Below, one piece after another: positions 16,074-24,992 of a stretch of DNA of 40,898 nucleotides (position 1 is the stretch's first letter; each line of letters begins with the position of its first letter). A program made the translations under genes and the position numbers. The notes below the pieces were generated by a model. It was not told the DNA's origin, did not search any database, and saw nothing but the letters and a program-made list of their open reading frames with translations. This DNA comes from Pirellulales bacterium (lineage in GTDB: Bacteria > Planctomycetota > Planctomycetia > Pirellulales > Lacipirellulaceae): NCBI GenBank assembly GCA_022448265.1, contig JAKVCC010000022.1, positions 16,150-57,047 on the forward strand, written 5' to 3'.

Positions 16074-17135
16074 ATGACACTTTTCGACAACCTCCGTTTC
16101 GCTGCATCGCATACCTTGCGCCTGACGCTACTCCTTGTTTTTTTCCTTGCGCTTCCGCTCGATTTTGCCATCGCTCAAGACTTTGAGGCGGTCGAGAAGC
16201 GGCTGGCTAAGGGTGTAGTCAAGGGCGAGCTGTCGCTTGGGCAGGCCGCTGCCATGATAGAAATGCTCCACGAAATAGCGGAGGAGAACGATAAAGGATC
16301 CCGCAACAAGTGGATGCAAATGAAAAAAAGTGAATGCAAGCACGGTGGTGAATGCAAGCACGGCAGTGGATGGAAGCACGATAAGGGTGGACACCACAAG
16401 CATCACGGTGATCGCAAGCATCACGGACACCGCAAGCATCACGATGACCAAAAACACCACGATGGCGATCACGAGGTTAAAAGCGGCAAAAAAGACCACC
16501 ATTCCCACCGAGGCGATCACAAGCGAATGCCAGTAGATCGCGAGATGGTCGAACGCGTACGCGGGGCCCTGGAGAAAGCCGACTTCAACGACGATCAAAT
16601 GCGGATGGCACGAGGTGTGATCATGCGAATGGCATTCGCCATGAAATCCGCTGGGAAAGATTACAGGATGAATCCACAGATGCAAAGTTTTCTCACAGAA
16701 AAAGCTGAGTTCAACGACGAGCAGATCAAATTGCTTGAGAGCATTGCGAAGAGAGTCTCGATGCGAATGCTCAAGGGCGGTCACCGAGGCCCGCACGGCC
16801 GCGGTGAAGAAATGCGCAAACGTTTTGAAAAGATGCGTAAAAAAATCGAAGCCGCTGTCGAGAGCGGCGAGATGACCCGCAAGCAGGCTGATGCCAAGTA
16901 TCGTGAAATCCGTGAGCGAATGGAGCATGGTCGGCACGGCAAGCAAAAAGAGAATAGTGCCGACTCAGGACAAACGCCAGCAGAACCGACGGTTGCCAGT
17001 CCGCCAGCTGAGCCAACAACCGGTGAAGAGGAAACGACTGCCGAACCGGCGCTCGCTGAGACTCCTGATGGGGCCGCTGAGAACGAACCGGCAGAGGTTG
17101 AGCAAGAGGAACCAGAGGCCACCGAGGAGGCTTAA
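16074..17135 (+). CDS. Exported histidine-rich protein
   Basis: 353 residues. The signal peptide is about 1-35 (hydrophobic LTLLLVFFLALPLDFAIAQ). Residues about 85-150 are packed with His, Lys, Gly and Asp in a loosely repeated pattern (KHHGDRKHHGHRKHHDD), a likely site for divalent metals such as Zn, Ni or Cu. Two EF-like or helical segments follow (EKADFNDDQMRMARGV and EKAEFNDEQIKLLESI), then a basic coiled-coil-like region, and an acidic Pro/Glu/Thr tail (to PEATEEA) that may be disordered. AAAGGTG lies 8 bases before the ATG. No PEP-CTERM end. I do not recognise a named family; periplasmic metal storage or buffering is inference. Confidence 0.78.
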   Translation: MTLFDNLRFAASHTLRLTLLLVFFLALPLDFAIAQDFEAVEKRLAKGVVKGELSLGQAAAMIEMLHEIAEENDKGSRNKWMQMKKSECKHGGECKHGSGWKHDKGGHHKHHGDRKHHGHRKHHDDQKHHDGDHEVKSGKKDHHSHRGDHKRMPVDREMVERVRGALEKADFNDDQMRMARGVIMRMAFAMKSAGKDYRMNPQMQSFLTEKAEFNDEQIKLLESIAKRVSMRMLKGGHRGPHGRGEEMRKRFEKMRKKIEAAVESGEMTRKQADAKYREIRERMEHGRHGKQKENSADSGQTPAEPTVASPPAEPTTGEEETTAEPALAETPDGAAENEPAEVEQEEPEATEEA

Positions 17136-17139
17136 CACC

Positions 17140-17336
17140 TTACCTATATTTGCCCGGTGAGGACTACCAAACGGAAGCAGGTGGCAGTGCGAGTAACTCA
17201 TCTGGAATCGTTGGATACAACAGCGGTGTGAACGGCACGGCAACGATCGTGGGGGCCGCCTCGAGTTGGACCAACAGTTCGGATCTGTACATTGGGGGTG
17301 GGGCAGTGGTGCGGGCAGTACTAGTACGGTGTAGGT
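17140..17336 (+). pseudogene. Fragment of an autotransporter-like repeat protein
   Basis: The frame reads SASNSSGIVGYNSGVNGTAT, IVGAASSWTNSSDLYIGGG, then a frameshift leads to GAGSTSTV and stop. The G.SSWTNS.DLY(I/V)G unit is typical of repeat-rich PEP-CTERM or autotransporter passengers. There is no start, signal peptide or tail. Confidence 0.5.
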
Positions 17337-17912
17337 AGCCAAGAGTTTGCCAACGGATCTTCTGACGGCCCCAAACCTCCACGACAGCCCTAAGCTTTGC
17401 GATATTAAGACTTAGAAAGGAATGCAAGCGTTTTACTTCGCAAGGATCTTTCACAAAAAGAACCTTGTTACGCCGTCCCTTGCGTTTCCCGAGCCTCAAA
17501 AGATCTTTCCCGCAGGTAACCTAGCTTTCTTTGTCGCTGATCTTGCAGATCCCGGAATTCCCCAGGGTGGCCTGGTTTTCCAGGATTAGAACACCTTCTG
17601 TCTTCCGGATGACTTGGATAGTTGCGGAATCGGCCTGGCCGATAAAAAGCAGCGGCCGGTGTAAAAACATGTGGTCGTTGCCCGCGCCCCTGCGCCAAGG
17701 TCCAGAGCCAAAAAACTGGAAAATAACTGGCGCTTTAAATATCTGGGAAATGAAAAATCTCTGGCCCAATCGCGACTCCTTACAAAAGGACTCCCATGGT
17801 CCTGAGCAGCCCGCATTGAGTGCAACCCGGCGGCGATCTCCTGGCTCTCTTAGGCCATGCCCTGCTACCCGGCGTAGGCGGTAGAAGATCCTCTCATAAG
17901 TGACTGTACTGT
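17337..17912. other. Intergenic stretch with no supported gene
   Basis: The minus frame 17521-17769 (HRPLLFIGQADSATIQVIRK, LENQATLGNSGICKISD) has protein-like composition but matches no family I know and has no good start. Otherwise only short frames are seen. Confidence 0.3.
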
Positions 17913-19421
17913 TTATGGGGGGAAGGCCGCTGCTCCAGATCCATTTTCAATACGATGAGTTCGCTGTTGCTTTGCGTGCTTTGTGACAATTAACCCATAG
18001 ACGCCAATCACTACAAAGCAAACCAGCGGCAACAAGAACGAGGCGCGCACATTTTCCGGATGAATACTTTGCATCGGGATGACAATAACATTGCTCAGCG
18101 ACTCACTGAGCAATCCCAATCCTAGTGAAAGGTTTCCCGTATCGATGATGCCGCCTTGCAAAAGCGGCATTAAAGCGCCGCCAACTATAGCGAAAATCAG
18201 CCCCGCTGATCCTAGCTTGGCGTCGTTGGGCGTCAGGCCATCGAGTGCCAAACTATAAATCGTGGGAAACATAACTGACATAAAAAGCGAAATCACCACG
18301 ATAGATATCATGCCTGCCAAACCAGGCAAGTAGATTGCAGCGGCAGTCGCCACGGCAGCACCGAGAGCAAGTCCGCTCAAAGCTTTGCTCGGCTCGACAT
18401 ATTTAAGGAGAAGCATTGTGCCGAGCCAACACCCCGTAAGAAAGGTGCACATTGCGGCAATGTTCCATTGTTGGGCGGCCGGTGCCGTCATGCCAAGAAC
18501 CAGGACACCATAGTGGATAATGAACGTCCAGCACATGATCTGGGCACCCACATAAAACATTTGCGCAGTCACACCGCCGATGTACCGGAACGAGGCAAGT
18601 CTGCTGAGCACGGCAAAGACGTGGATGGGGTCTTCCTCGAGTCCCGTGTCAGGCATTTTGGAAACAAGGAACACGACAAGCACTGCGATCACCACCATCG
18701 CGATTACGACGTAAGGCAGACGCACTACCCCAAGGTCGTGTGCCTGCATCGCCTGGTGCTCTTGCGGACTTGTCTCGGAAAACTCCTGCAGGGCCTCCGT
18801 AACCTTCTCGTCGACTTCACTTGGCAGCATGTTTGCATATTCAGAGTGAGCTTTTATCTGTTGATCGCGGAACTCGCCAACCTGCAGTCCTGCAAGCACC
18901 ATATTGCTTGCGACGATCATTCCAACCAGTGATCCAATCGGGTTGAAGGCTTGGGCCAGGGTGAGCCGGCGCGTTGCCGTTTCACTTGGTCCCATCGACA
19001 AAATATAAGGATTGGCAGATGTTTCGAGGAACGCCAGACCGAACGTCAAAATATAAAGGGCAACCAGGAAGAGGTAAAAGGACATGGACGAACTGGCAGG
19101 AATGAACAGCAGCGCCCCAACTGCGTAAAGTGTCAGGCCCAGCAAGATACCCGTTTTGTAGGAAAACTTTCGGATTACCAGTGCGGCCGGAATCGCCATG
19201 GTGGCATAGCCACCGTAGAAGGCAGTTTGAACCAAACTACTTTGCTGATTGCTGATCAGAAATATTTCTTTGAAAGCCTTTACCAGAGGGTTGGTAATAT
19301 CGTTGGCAAACCCCCAAAGCGCAAACAAAGAGGTCACCAAAGCAAACGGATAGAGATACTGCCTCGGCACTACGCTGGCTGAAACAGATTTTTCCGATGT
19401 ACTGTTGAGCATGTCTGCCAT
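17913..19421 (-). CDS. fucP: L-fucose:H+ symporter family permease (MFS)
   Basis: 502 residues with 12 predicted membrane segments. The start VTSLFALWGFANDITNPLVK is the FucP/GluP signature including the Asp/Asn pair in helix 1. The family's LFIPAS segment and LETSANPYILSMGP also match. A longer charged loop in the middle (EFRDQQIKAHSEYANML) separates the halves. It imports fucose or a related hexose by proton symport across the inner membrane. No catabolic genes are adjacent, although a sulfatase lies 6 kb away, which would suit use of sulfated fucans; that link is inference. Start ATG at 19421. Confidence 0.87.
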   Translation of the reverse strand: MADMLNSTSEKSVSASVVPRQYLYPFALVTSLFALWGFANDITNPLVKAFKEIFLISNQQSSLVQTAFYGGYATMAIPAALVIRKFSYKTGILLGLTLYAVGALLFIPASSSMSFYLFLVALYILTFGLAFLETSANPYILSMGPSETATRRLTLAQAFNPIGSLVGMIVASNMVLAGLQVGEFRDQQIKAHSEYANMLPSEVDEKVTEALQEFSETSPQEHQAMQAHDLGVVRLPYVVIAMVVIAVLVVFLVSKMPDTGLEEDPIHVFAVLSRLASFRYIGGVTAQMFYVGAQIMCWTFIIHYGVLVLGMTAPAAQQWNIAAMCTFLTGCWLGTMLLLKYVEPSKALSGLALGAAVATAAAIYLPGLAGMISIVVISLFMSVMFPTIYSLALDGLTPNDAKLGSAGLIFAIVGGALMPLLQGGIIDTGNLSLGLGLLSESLSNVIVIPMQSIHPENVRASFLLPLVCFVVIGVYGLIVTKHAKQQRTHRIENGSGAAAFPP

Positions 19422-19814
19422 ACGTTGATAATACGGCCTCGAGGTCGGTCACCAGCAACTGGCTAACCGTCGGGACAGCGAGTAGCGGCTAGCGACGGGC
19501 GTACTGATGCCTGCCATTCGATATTCAATGTTCGGTAGTAGGAACTGATAGGGATTTTAATCCCCGCTGGCCCTAATTATTAGACGCCAAGTGGAGTCTT
19601 TTTCAAGCGTGTTGAGCAGATTTGGTTGCGCAAACTCGCCTCACACGGGCCCGTAATGGCTATTAGCTGTGGCAGGCATTAATTTGCCTCCGCTCATACC
19701 AGAATCGCGAGTCTACCGGCTGTTCGCGTCCCTTTCGGCGAGCACTGCTGTCGCATGCTCGCCCCCCGCTTCTCAGCAGCAAGCGATTGCCAACGTCGGG
19801 CACTTTTTCCTCCG
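19422..19814. other. Intergenic region upstream of the permease
   Basis: No coding region, RNA gene or repeat could be supported here. Confidence 0.4.
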
Positions 19815-19950
19815 CAGGACAGCGGTTATAGCAGGTTGAAAGAAACGGTTTATGATGCGACTCACTCGCGATACTTTTTATGAGTTAGTCATGTTGTTTT
19901 TCTCATGTTGAAAAGTGGTAAAAGTGTTTCCGAATCGAAACGTTCGAAGC
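19815..19950 (-). pseudogene. Second, broken copy of a PEP-CTERM gene leader
   Basis: On the minus strand, 19868-19950 repeats the 5' leader of the gene at 20098-20817 (ACTTTTACCACTTTTCAACA, GAAAAACAAC, then ATGACTAACTCATAA where the good copy has ATGAATAACTCACAA). It continues into 19815-19862, which matches the GAGTCGCATCATRAACCG and CTATAACCGCTGTC block of the fragments at 8705 and 13000. So two different leaders are joined here and both are dead. Confidence 0.6.
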
Positions 19951-20032
19951 GGATCGCTAGCCGCGCGCGCTCCTGCGCCGACTTCGAGAGAGAATGCAGC
20001 CAGCCAGGCCTAAGAGGGACAGGAGCCCGGTG

Positions 20033-20073
20033 AACGCATCACGGGCGGCCATCATGGTCGCCCGTGATGCGTT
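20033..20073 (-). terminator. Long hairpin after the PEP-CTERM gene
   Basis: Two 20-nt arms (AACGCATCACGGGCGGCCAT and its complement with one G-T type mismatch) flank a single base. It starts 25 bp beyond the gene's stop. There is no T-run, so it may stop transcription weakly or protect the mRNA end. Confidence 0.55.
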
Positions 20074-20097
20074 GGATGGGTGTAAGTGACCAGTGCC

Positions 20098-20817
20098 TCA
20101 GGCGGCGGCCGATGTTCGCCGGCGACGTCCGAACAGACCCAATGCGCCCATGGTGAGGAGGGCAGCAGTAGAGGGTTCCGGCACGACCTGAAACACAAGG
20201 TTCAGGTCTTGTCCACTATATGTGTTCATATCGGGTCCACCCCCCCCCGTACCGCTTCCGAGCGCGCTATACCCGGTATAGACATAACCACCATCCTCCT
20301 CAGGTACATGTACCCTGACCCAATCCGGATTGGGTCCACCAGTGTGATATGTGTGCAGGCCTTGCGCCACCCAAGTCGCATAATAATTCGTCCCAGAACC
20401 CCCCAACGCATCGTTGATAATTCCCACTATCGGAGCCTCCATCGAACCCCACCAGTCTATCTCAGTCAACGCGCTGTCAACGAATTCAAGGTTCGAGCCA
20501 TAATGCGATGGTTCCCAATTATTCCCATCATTCAAGTGCAACTCAAAGGAGTTCTCTCCCGACGTGAATCCTATCGGCATGCCGTCCGCGCTCCCAGGCA
20601 AGCTGACTAAACACGCTAGGGCGAGAAAAATCGGTACAGTAACTCCTCGTGGTGAAATCATCGTAATCATAACAGCGGTCATAGTGGATTGAACCGCTTC
20701 CTGTGATCCCGGACGATCTGCCGCGACCATAGCTGCCGGGCCTCCCGGGCGATTCCCGTCGCTTCCATTTTGCCTGTCTAAACTTGTCCGCTGCGATACT
20801 TTTTGTGAGTTATTCAT
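20098..20817 (-). CDS. Small PEP-CTERM protein
   Basis: 239 residues from ATG 20817, chosen because GAGG lies 8 bases before it; an in-frame extension to 20871 lacks support. The true signal-peptide region is residues about 46-77 (MISPRGVTVPIFLALACLVS, then GSADG), so translation may really begin at an internal ATG. The mature part (SGENSFELHLNDGNNWEPSH, VDSALTEIDWWGS) has no known domain. The tail is VPEPSTAALLTMGALGLFGRRRR. Exosortase-dependent surface location is expected. A second copy of the leader lies inverted or duplicated at 19815-19950. Confidence 0.75.
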   Translation of the reverse strand: MNNSQKVSQRTSLDRQNGSDGNRPGGPAAMVAADRPGSQEAVQSTMTAVMITMISPRGVTVPIFLALACLVSLPGSADGMPIGFTSGENSFELHLNDGNNWEPSHYGSNLEFVDSALTEIDWWGSMEAPIVGIINDALGGSGTNYYATWVAQGLHTYHTGGPNPDWVRVHVPEEDGGYVYTGYSALGSGTGGGGPDMNTYSGQDLNLVFQVVPEPSTAALLTMGALGLFGRRRRTSAAA

Positions 20818-20970
20818 GTTGTTTTCCTCATGTTGAAAAGTGGTAAAGGTGTTACAAAACGAAACGTTCAACTCAGCCTGCTGGTGGGCATTACCCCTGC
20901 CTGACGTGTCTTCATCTTCTCTAATGGGCGGTACGTGTCGCCTTGGTAATCGTTGTCGTTAAAGAACCAA

Positions 20971-21381
20971 TCAACTTTTGACTGCACAATCATGGCTGCA
21001 CGGCTCGGCACCCAAATTCTGGCGTAAGCTCGTCAACCAAATCGGATTCGGTGGCTTACAAACGTAGGCCGTCGCGCCCGCGGCACGGGACGTGATTTCG
21101 CCTTCCTCCTCGTAATCGTCATCGACCAGAAAAACTGATGCATACGGGTCGCGTTCTCGAATCAACTGGAGCAGATCGACTCCAGCCATATCCGGAATCC
21201 GAGTATTAATTAGCCACAAACCGTCAAACAGCGCCCTGTAAACGCGAAGCGCCTCTTCGCCAGATCTGAGCAGAGACGTTCTGATTTTCCATTTCGCTGC
21301 TACTTCAGTGAACTGTTTGTAGTCTTGCAAATTCGGATCAACGACAATCACGTCGCTAACGGCATTGATAGTGCTATCCAT
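20971..21381 (-). CDS. Pseudo-receiver domain protein
   Basis: 136 residues with the CheY/receiver fold: VIVVDPN (strand 1), GLWLINTRIPDMAGVDLL (strand 3), SVFLVDDD, GATAYVCKPPNP with the conserved Lys. The phospho-acceptor Asp is replaced by Asn59, and the usual acidic pair at strand 1 is D-P. It therefore probably cannot be phosphorylated normally and may act by protein contact. AGGAGG lies 9 bases before the ATG. A sigma54 promoter is 64 bp upstream, and the sigma54 activator gene, which lacks a receiver, is the next gene upstream on the same strand. Confidence 0.82.
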   Translation of the reverse strand: MDSTINAVSDVIVVDPNLQDYKQFTEVAAKWKIRTSLLRSGEEALRVYRALFDGLWLINTRIPDMAGVDLLQLIRERDPYASVFLVDDDYEEEGEITSRAAGATAYVCKPPNPIWLTSLRQNLGAEPCSHDCAVKS

Positions 21382-21444
21382 GTGATTTACCTCCTGGTGT
21401 TAAGCCACCCACAACGGTGCGCTGTGTTGGCTACCGAAAGAAAA

Positions 21445-21461
21445 AGCAAGCTACGTGCCAA
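21445..21461 (-). promoter_or_regulatory. Sigma54 (-24/-12) promoter for the pseudo-receiver gene
   Basis: The minus strand reads TTGGCACGTAGCTTGCT, an exact match to YTGGCACGRNNNTTGCW apart from T at the R position, with the required GG-N10-GC spacing. Predicted transcription start near 21434, giving a 5' UTR of about 53 nt. Confidence 0.85.
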
Positions 21462-21590
21462 ATAAAATCGCAACAACGAATTCAGTTCGCTAAGTCATGG
21501 CTGTCTAAACAGATGCAATCACCAAAACAATGAACCGCACCGTACTGGCAAGAAATTAGCTAACCGAAGGCGACCGCAATCGATTACGAA

Positions 21591-21655
21591 TTGTCCGTTT
21601 CCGGACGACCAGCCCTGGGGAGCGATCCACCGGATCGTCCGATTTCGGACAGGGG
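21591..21655 (-). promoter_or_regulatory. Two palindromes, probable activator binding sites
   Basis: GTCCG-N4-CGGAC occurs at 21593-21606 and at 21637-21650, centres 44 bp apart (about four helical turns). They lie about 165 and 209 bp upstream of the predicted sigma54 start, the normal position for enhancer sites of bacterial enhancer-binding proteins. A further palindrome CGATCC-ACC-GGATCG lies between them. Assignment to the neighbouring activator is inference. Confidence 0.62.
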
Positions 21656-21830
21656 CAGACGCAGGGAGATGCGAGAGAAGGCTCATTGAGTGAAAAAATG
21701 GCGGAAGAAACCCACCAGAAGGGTGTCACTAGAGAAACTCACTAAAATGCGTGATCGTGCTTTCTCAAGGATACCGCAACGACAACGGCAACCGTCGACA
21801 CGAAAAACAGCAAGCAACTCTAGACGCAAA

Positions 21831-22865
21831 TCAGGCGAGCGAGGGCGCTTCGATGCCGTGCTTTACTACCTTTCGCAACAGCGCCTGCCGAGAGATGCCC
21901 AACAGCCGCGCGGCTGCCGAACGGTTGTAGAAAGTGTGTTCGAGCGTCTGCAAGATATGCTGTCGCTCGATATCATCCAGCGTGTTCCATTCTCGATCGT
22001 CCAGATGAACCGGTGAAACAATTGCCTCGCTGGGCTGCTGGCTTTCTACCTCTATTGGTCGAGAACCGGCGCCAACCCGAGTTTCAAGCAGACTTCGTAC
22101 ATACTGGAGTGAAATCATAGGGTCGTCACAGCCTACGACCGCTTGTTCCAAAAAGTTTTTGAGTTGTCGAACGTTCCCAGGCCACGAGCAGACCTCGAGA
22201 AATTCGATCGCGCCAGGCGTCATTTTTTTGTTGGGCATACCGTCCTGGGCGAACTGTTCCAGGAACACTCCGACAAGTGGGACGATGTCTTCCCGCCGGT
22301 CGGCGAGAGACTTGGTAGGAAAGCAGACCACGTTCAGTCGGTAGAACAGGTCTTCGCGGAAGCGTCCGGCACTAACTTCTGCTTCAAGGTCGCGATTCGT
22401 GGCAGCAATGACTCGCACGTCAACCGGAATGCCATCGTGCCCGCCGACCGGCACAACGACGCGTTCCTGTAAGACCCTCAGCAATTTGGCTTGTAGCGAG
22501 AGTTCCATCTCGCCAATTTCGTCCAGAAAGATAGTTCCTTGATGGGCAGCTCGAAAACACCCTAACGATGCGCGGCTGGCACCGGTAAACGCTCCTTCGA
22601 GATGGCCAAACAACTGGCTGGCCATTAGTTCGCCCGTCACGGAGGCACAATCCACGGCAAGAAAACGGTTCGCAGCACGGAGGCTATGGGCGTGTAGAGA
22701 ACGTGCAATCAACTCCTTGCCTGTACCGCTGGGACCGCTAATCAGAACGCTGGAATTGTAGGGCGCAAAGCGTTTAACCTGCTCCCGCAGTCTCAACGTC
22801 CAATCCGAAACGCCACAGATCAAGCCTTCACGCTGCCTGCGGACTTCATCAACGACAGTAGCCAC
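21831..22865 (-). CDS. Sigma54-dependent transcriptional activator without receiver domain
   Basis: 344 residues. Walker A GPSGTGKE (44-51), the sigma54-contact loop GAFTGA (91-96), Walker [10 protein letters not shown] (111-119), sensor ATNRDLE, arginine-finger region [21 protein letters not shown]. The C-terminal Fis-type helix-turn-helix is [20 protein letters not shown] (about 318-337). It would hexamerise, hydrolyse ATP and open sigma54 promoters. There is no receiver, GAF or PAS domain at the N-terminus, only about 20 residues before the AAA+ part, so control must come from elsewhere, possibly the next gene's pseudo-receiver. In PEP-CTERM bacteria such activators often control matrix genes (family knowledge). 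Confidence 0.92.
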   Translation of the reverse strand: MATVVDEVRRQREGLICGVSDWTLRLREQVKRFAPYNSSVLISGPSGTGKELIARSLHAHSLRAANRFLAVDCASVTGELMASQLFGHLEGAFTGASRASLGCFRAAHQGTIFLDEIGEMELSLQAKLLRVLQERVVVPVGGHDGIPVDVRVIAATNRDLEAEVSAGRFREDLFYRLNVVCFPTKSLADRREDIVPLVGVFLEQFAQDGMPNKKMTPGAIEFLEVCSWPGNVRQLKNFLEQAVVGCDDPMISLQYVRSLLETRVGAGSRPIEVESQQPSEAIVSPVHLDDREWNTLDDIERQHILQTLEHTFYNRSAAARLLGISRQALLRKVVKHGIEAPSLA

Positions 22866-23240
22866 GAATATCCCCTCTAATGTTCACTGGTGCGCAACTC
22901 AAGACCTCACGCAATATGGTTCGGCCTGGCCGCCAAAAAAGAGAGAGTGGCCCGAATGGACGAAAGCAGATAGCGCCACTGAGGAGAGAGAAGAGCAGGG
23001 CAGGCCAGGGCAGGGCTGGGCTGGGGCAATGGCTCTGTGGAACCGCTGAAAAGGAAAAGAAACGCACTTCCGCGAAGGCCGTCCACAATAGGCGCGCATG
23101 CGCCCCAAGAACTTCAAGGGTAAATCGGGATGCAAATTGAATCATTAGCGTTACTCGCAAGTCCTGAAGAATACTTCCTGTCCGGACACTGTAACTTAGG
23201 ACTATAGGTGAATGCAACAAAAAAACAGATGAGAAAAACA
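22866..23240. other. Region upstream of the sigma54 activator
   Basis: No gene supported. A TGTCCGGACA palindrome lies near 23179-23190; it resembles the half-sites of the operators at 21593 and 21637 but has no N4 spacer. A GGCAGGGCTGGGCTGG-like simple-sequence run lies near 22998-23030. Confidence 0.35.
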
Positions 23241-23300
23241 GGGCCAGCATCGGGCTGACGTTACGACGGCGGCGGCGATCGGCAAGATAGCGATTGCCAA
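23241..23300 (+). pseudogene. Orphan PEP-CTERM tail 1
   Basis: GCCAGCATCGGGCTGACGTT, an Arg-coding CGACGGCGGCGGCGA run, then GGCAAGATAGCGATTGCC matches the 3' end at 24808-24860 base for base apart from a few changes. It encodes ASIGLTLRRRR. Nothing of a gene body precedes it. Confidence 0.6.
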
Positions 23301-23747
23301 GCACCCCGCAGGTGCCGCAACACCTGTGGGGCCAATGAGTTACCAAAAATCTAATTGGCAGCCTCGCCCCTTGTTTCGTTTGGTAGTTTTTTCGGCCCCG
23401 AATCGGTGAAATAGTTTCCGACGCCAGAGAGTCCAATGGACGATGTACGGAGGCATTCCTTCGATTGCAGAGAGTTTAAGGAACGCCGGATGCTTTGTCG
23501 AAATCCTGATAAACGACGTGGATTAAGACTCGACGCTGCTGAGCAAGCAGTGGTGTCCATGTCTCCTGACATGGTAGACTCAGCCAATTGAAAAACGATT
23601 CAACGTAAAAACCTTAGCCGATTGTTGCTGTAGGCGGTTGTCGCTTAAGTACGGAAAACAATTGGAGGCAATTGACGTTTTGAAAAATAGTGGATGTGAT
23701 TCGTTCACCCTTACACAGCAATTGGCACCCGCGTTAGACGAGTAAAT
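23301..23747. other. Intergenic region before the esterase
   Basis: No gene, RNA or clear promoter seen. Confidence 0.35.
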
Positions 23748-23750
23748 TTG

Positions 23751-24641
23751 ATGACGAGAAAACACTTTTTGATAGCTTGCTTCATTCAACTGACTGGAAT
23801 GCAACTCTGGGCGATCGAACCCCAAGAGACTCTCTTGCTTTGGAAGGGTGCGGCTCCCGGAGCGTTGGGTACTGCTGAAAAAGACCGTCCCAAATTAATG
23901 GTCTATTTACCGGCAAAGGCAGCCGCCAACGGATCTGGCATTGTTGTTTGCCCCGGCGGTGGTTACGGCGGTTTGGCGATGGGACATGAGGGGCGTGAAA
24001 TTGCGGAATGGTTAAACGGAATGGGGGCTGCTGCATGTGTACTCGACTACCGTCATCGTGGTAAAGGTTATGGACATCCGGCTCCCATGCTCGATGTCCA
24101 ACGTGCCATCCGTCAGGTCCGAGCCAACGCAGATCAATGGCACCTGGATACAAAACGAATCGGAGTGTTGGGGTTTTCTGCGGGTGGACACCTGGCCTCA
24201 ACTGCTGGCACACATTTTGACCGCGGGTTGGCCGAGGCCGAAGATCCGGTAGACCGCATGTCGTGTCGTCCCGATTTTATGGTGCTTTGCTACCCTGTCA
24301 TTGCCTTTGACGAACCTTACACCCATCGGGGATCGCAAAAGAATTTATTGGGTGAGAACGCATCGGACGAACTCGTTAGGCAATTCTCGAATGAAAAACA
24401 AGTGAACGAGGATACCCCGCCCACTTTCATGTTTCATACGGATGCCGATTATGCCGTACCCGCTGAGAACAGCACCGCTTTTTACGCTGCCTTGCGTCAG
24501 GCAAAAGTTACGGCCGAGCTGCATATCTATGCAAACGGAGGGCATGGAGTCGGCTTAGCGCGAGACATTCAGGGTACGTCCACTTGGTCGCAACGTTGTG
24601 AAGAGTGGATGTCCGCCTCCGGATTTCTTGGAAAGCAGTAA
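23751..24641 (+). CDS. Secreted alpha/beta-hydrolase, acetylxylan-esterase/BD-FAE type
   Basis: 296 residues from ATG 23751 (a TTG precedes it directly). Signal peptide about 1-21 (HFLIACFIQLTGMQLWA). The oxyanion loop is VCPGGGYGGLAMGHEG; the nucleophile elbow GFSAGGHLAS; the catalytic Asp is in FMFHTDADYAVP, and the His in GGHGVGL. This set is typical of BD-FAE/carbohydrate esterase relatives that remove acetyl or feruloyl groups from polysaccharides. Periplasmic or exported location is expected. It stands alone, followed by an orphan PEP-CTERM tail. Confidence 0.86.
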   Translation: MTRKHFLIACFIQLTGMQLWAIEPQETLLLWKGAAPGALGTAEKDRPKLMVYLPAKAAANGSGIVVCPGGGYGGLAMGHEGREIAEWLNGMGAAACVLDYRHRGKGYGHPAPMLDVQRAIRQVRANADQWHLDTKRIGVLGFSAGGHLASTAGTHFDRGLAEAEDPVDRMSCRPDFMVLCYPVIAFDEPYTHRGSQKNLLGENASDELVRQFSNEKQVNEDTPPTFMFHTDADYAVPAENSTAFYAALRQAKVTAELHIYANGGHGVGLARDIQGTSTWSQRCEEWMSASGFLGKQ

Positions 24642-24686
24642 GCTGTTGTAGGAAAGGCATCCCAACGGCTAACGACGCCTGGGGGA

Positions 24687-24851
24687 TATGACCTTATCGG
24701 CCTCCGGCACGACCACGTTGGAGGTGGCACCGGTGGGATGGGCCCTCTCAAGCAGTGGCCTGCTGGCCGTTCCCGAGCCACACACACTGCTGTTAGCATC
24801 GCTGGCCAGCATGGGGCTGACGTTACGACGGCGGCGATGGGCAAGATAGCG
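24687..24851 (+). pseudogene. Orphan PEP-CTERM tail 2
   Basis: The frame MTLSASGTTTLEVAPVGW continues to LAVPEPHTLLLASLASMGLT, then LRRRRWAR and stop. The sorting signal itself is intact, but only about 50 residues remain and no ribosome binding site or signal peptide precedes them. It shares a near-identical 60 bp with the relic at 15500-15560 and with orphan tail 1. Confidence 0.6.
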
Positions 24852-24992
24852 ATTGCCAAACAAACACTTAAACAATGGTACCTACTGTGAGGGCTGGCCA
24901 ATCGTTATTTGCTCTGCGGATTCCTTCGGGTAGGATGGCACAAGTAGGGGGCGGGAGATCCCCAAGCTACTGCTCTTCGGAATCATGGGTGC

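Noticed and set aside
16128-16946. Minus-strand hydrophobic frame opposite the His-rich gene
   Set aside because: Antisense of His/Lys codons gives Val/Met/Leu-rich nonsense; no start or family support.
17531-17884. Plus-strand frame ending in Arg-rich tail, possible PEP-CTERM end
   Set aside because: It lacks a PEP motif and a hydrophobic helix; the RRRR similarity is coincidental.
23719-23740. Sigma54 promoter before the esterase
   Set aside because: TTGGCACCCGCGTTAG has a good -24 but no GC at the -12 position.
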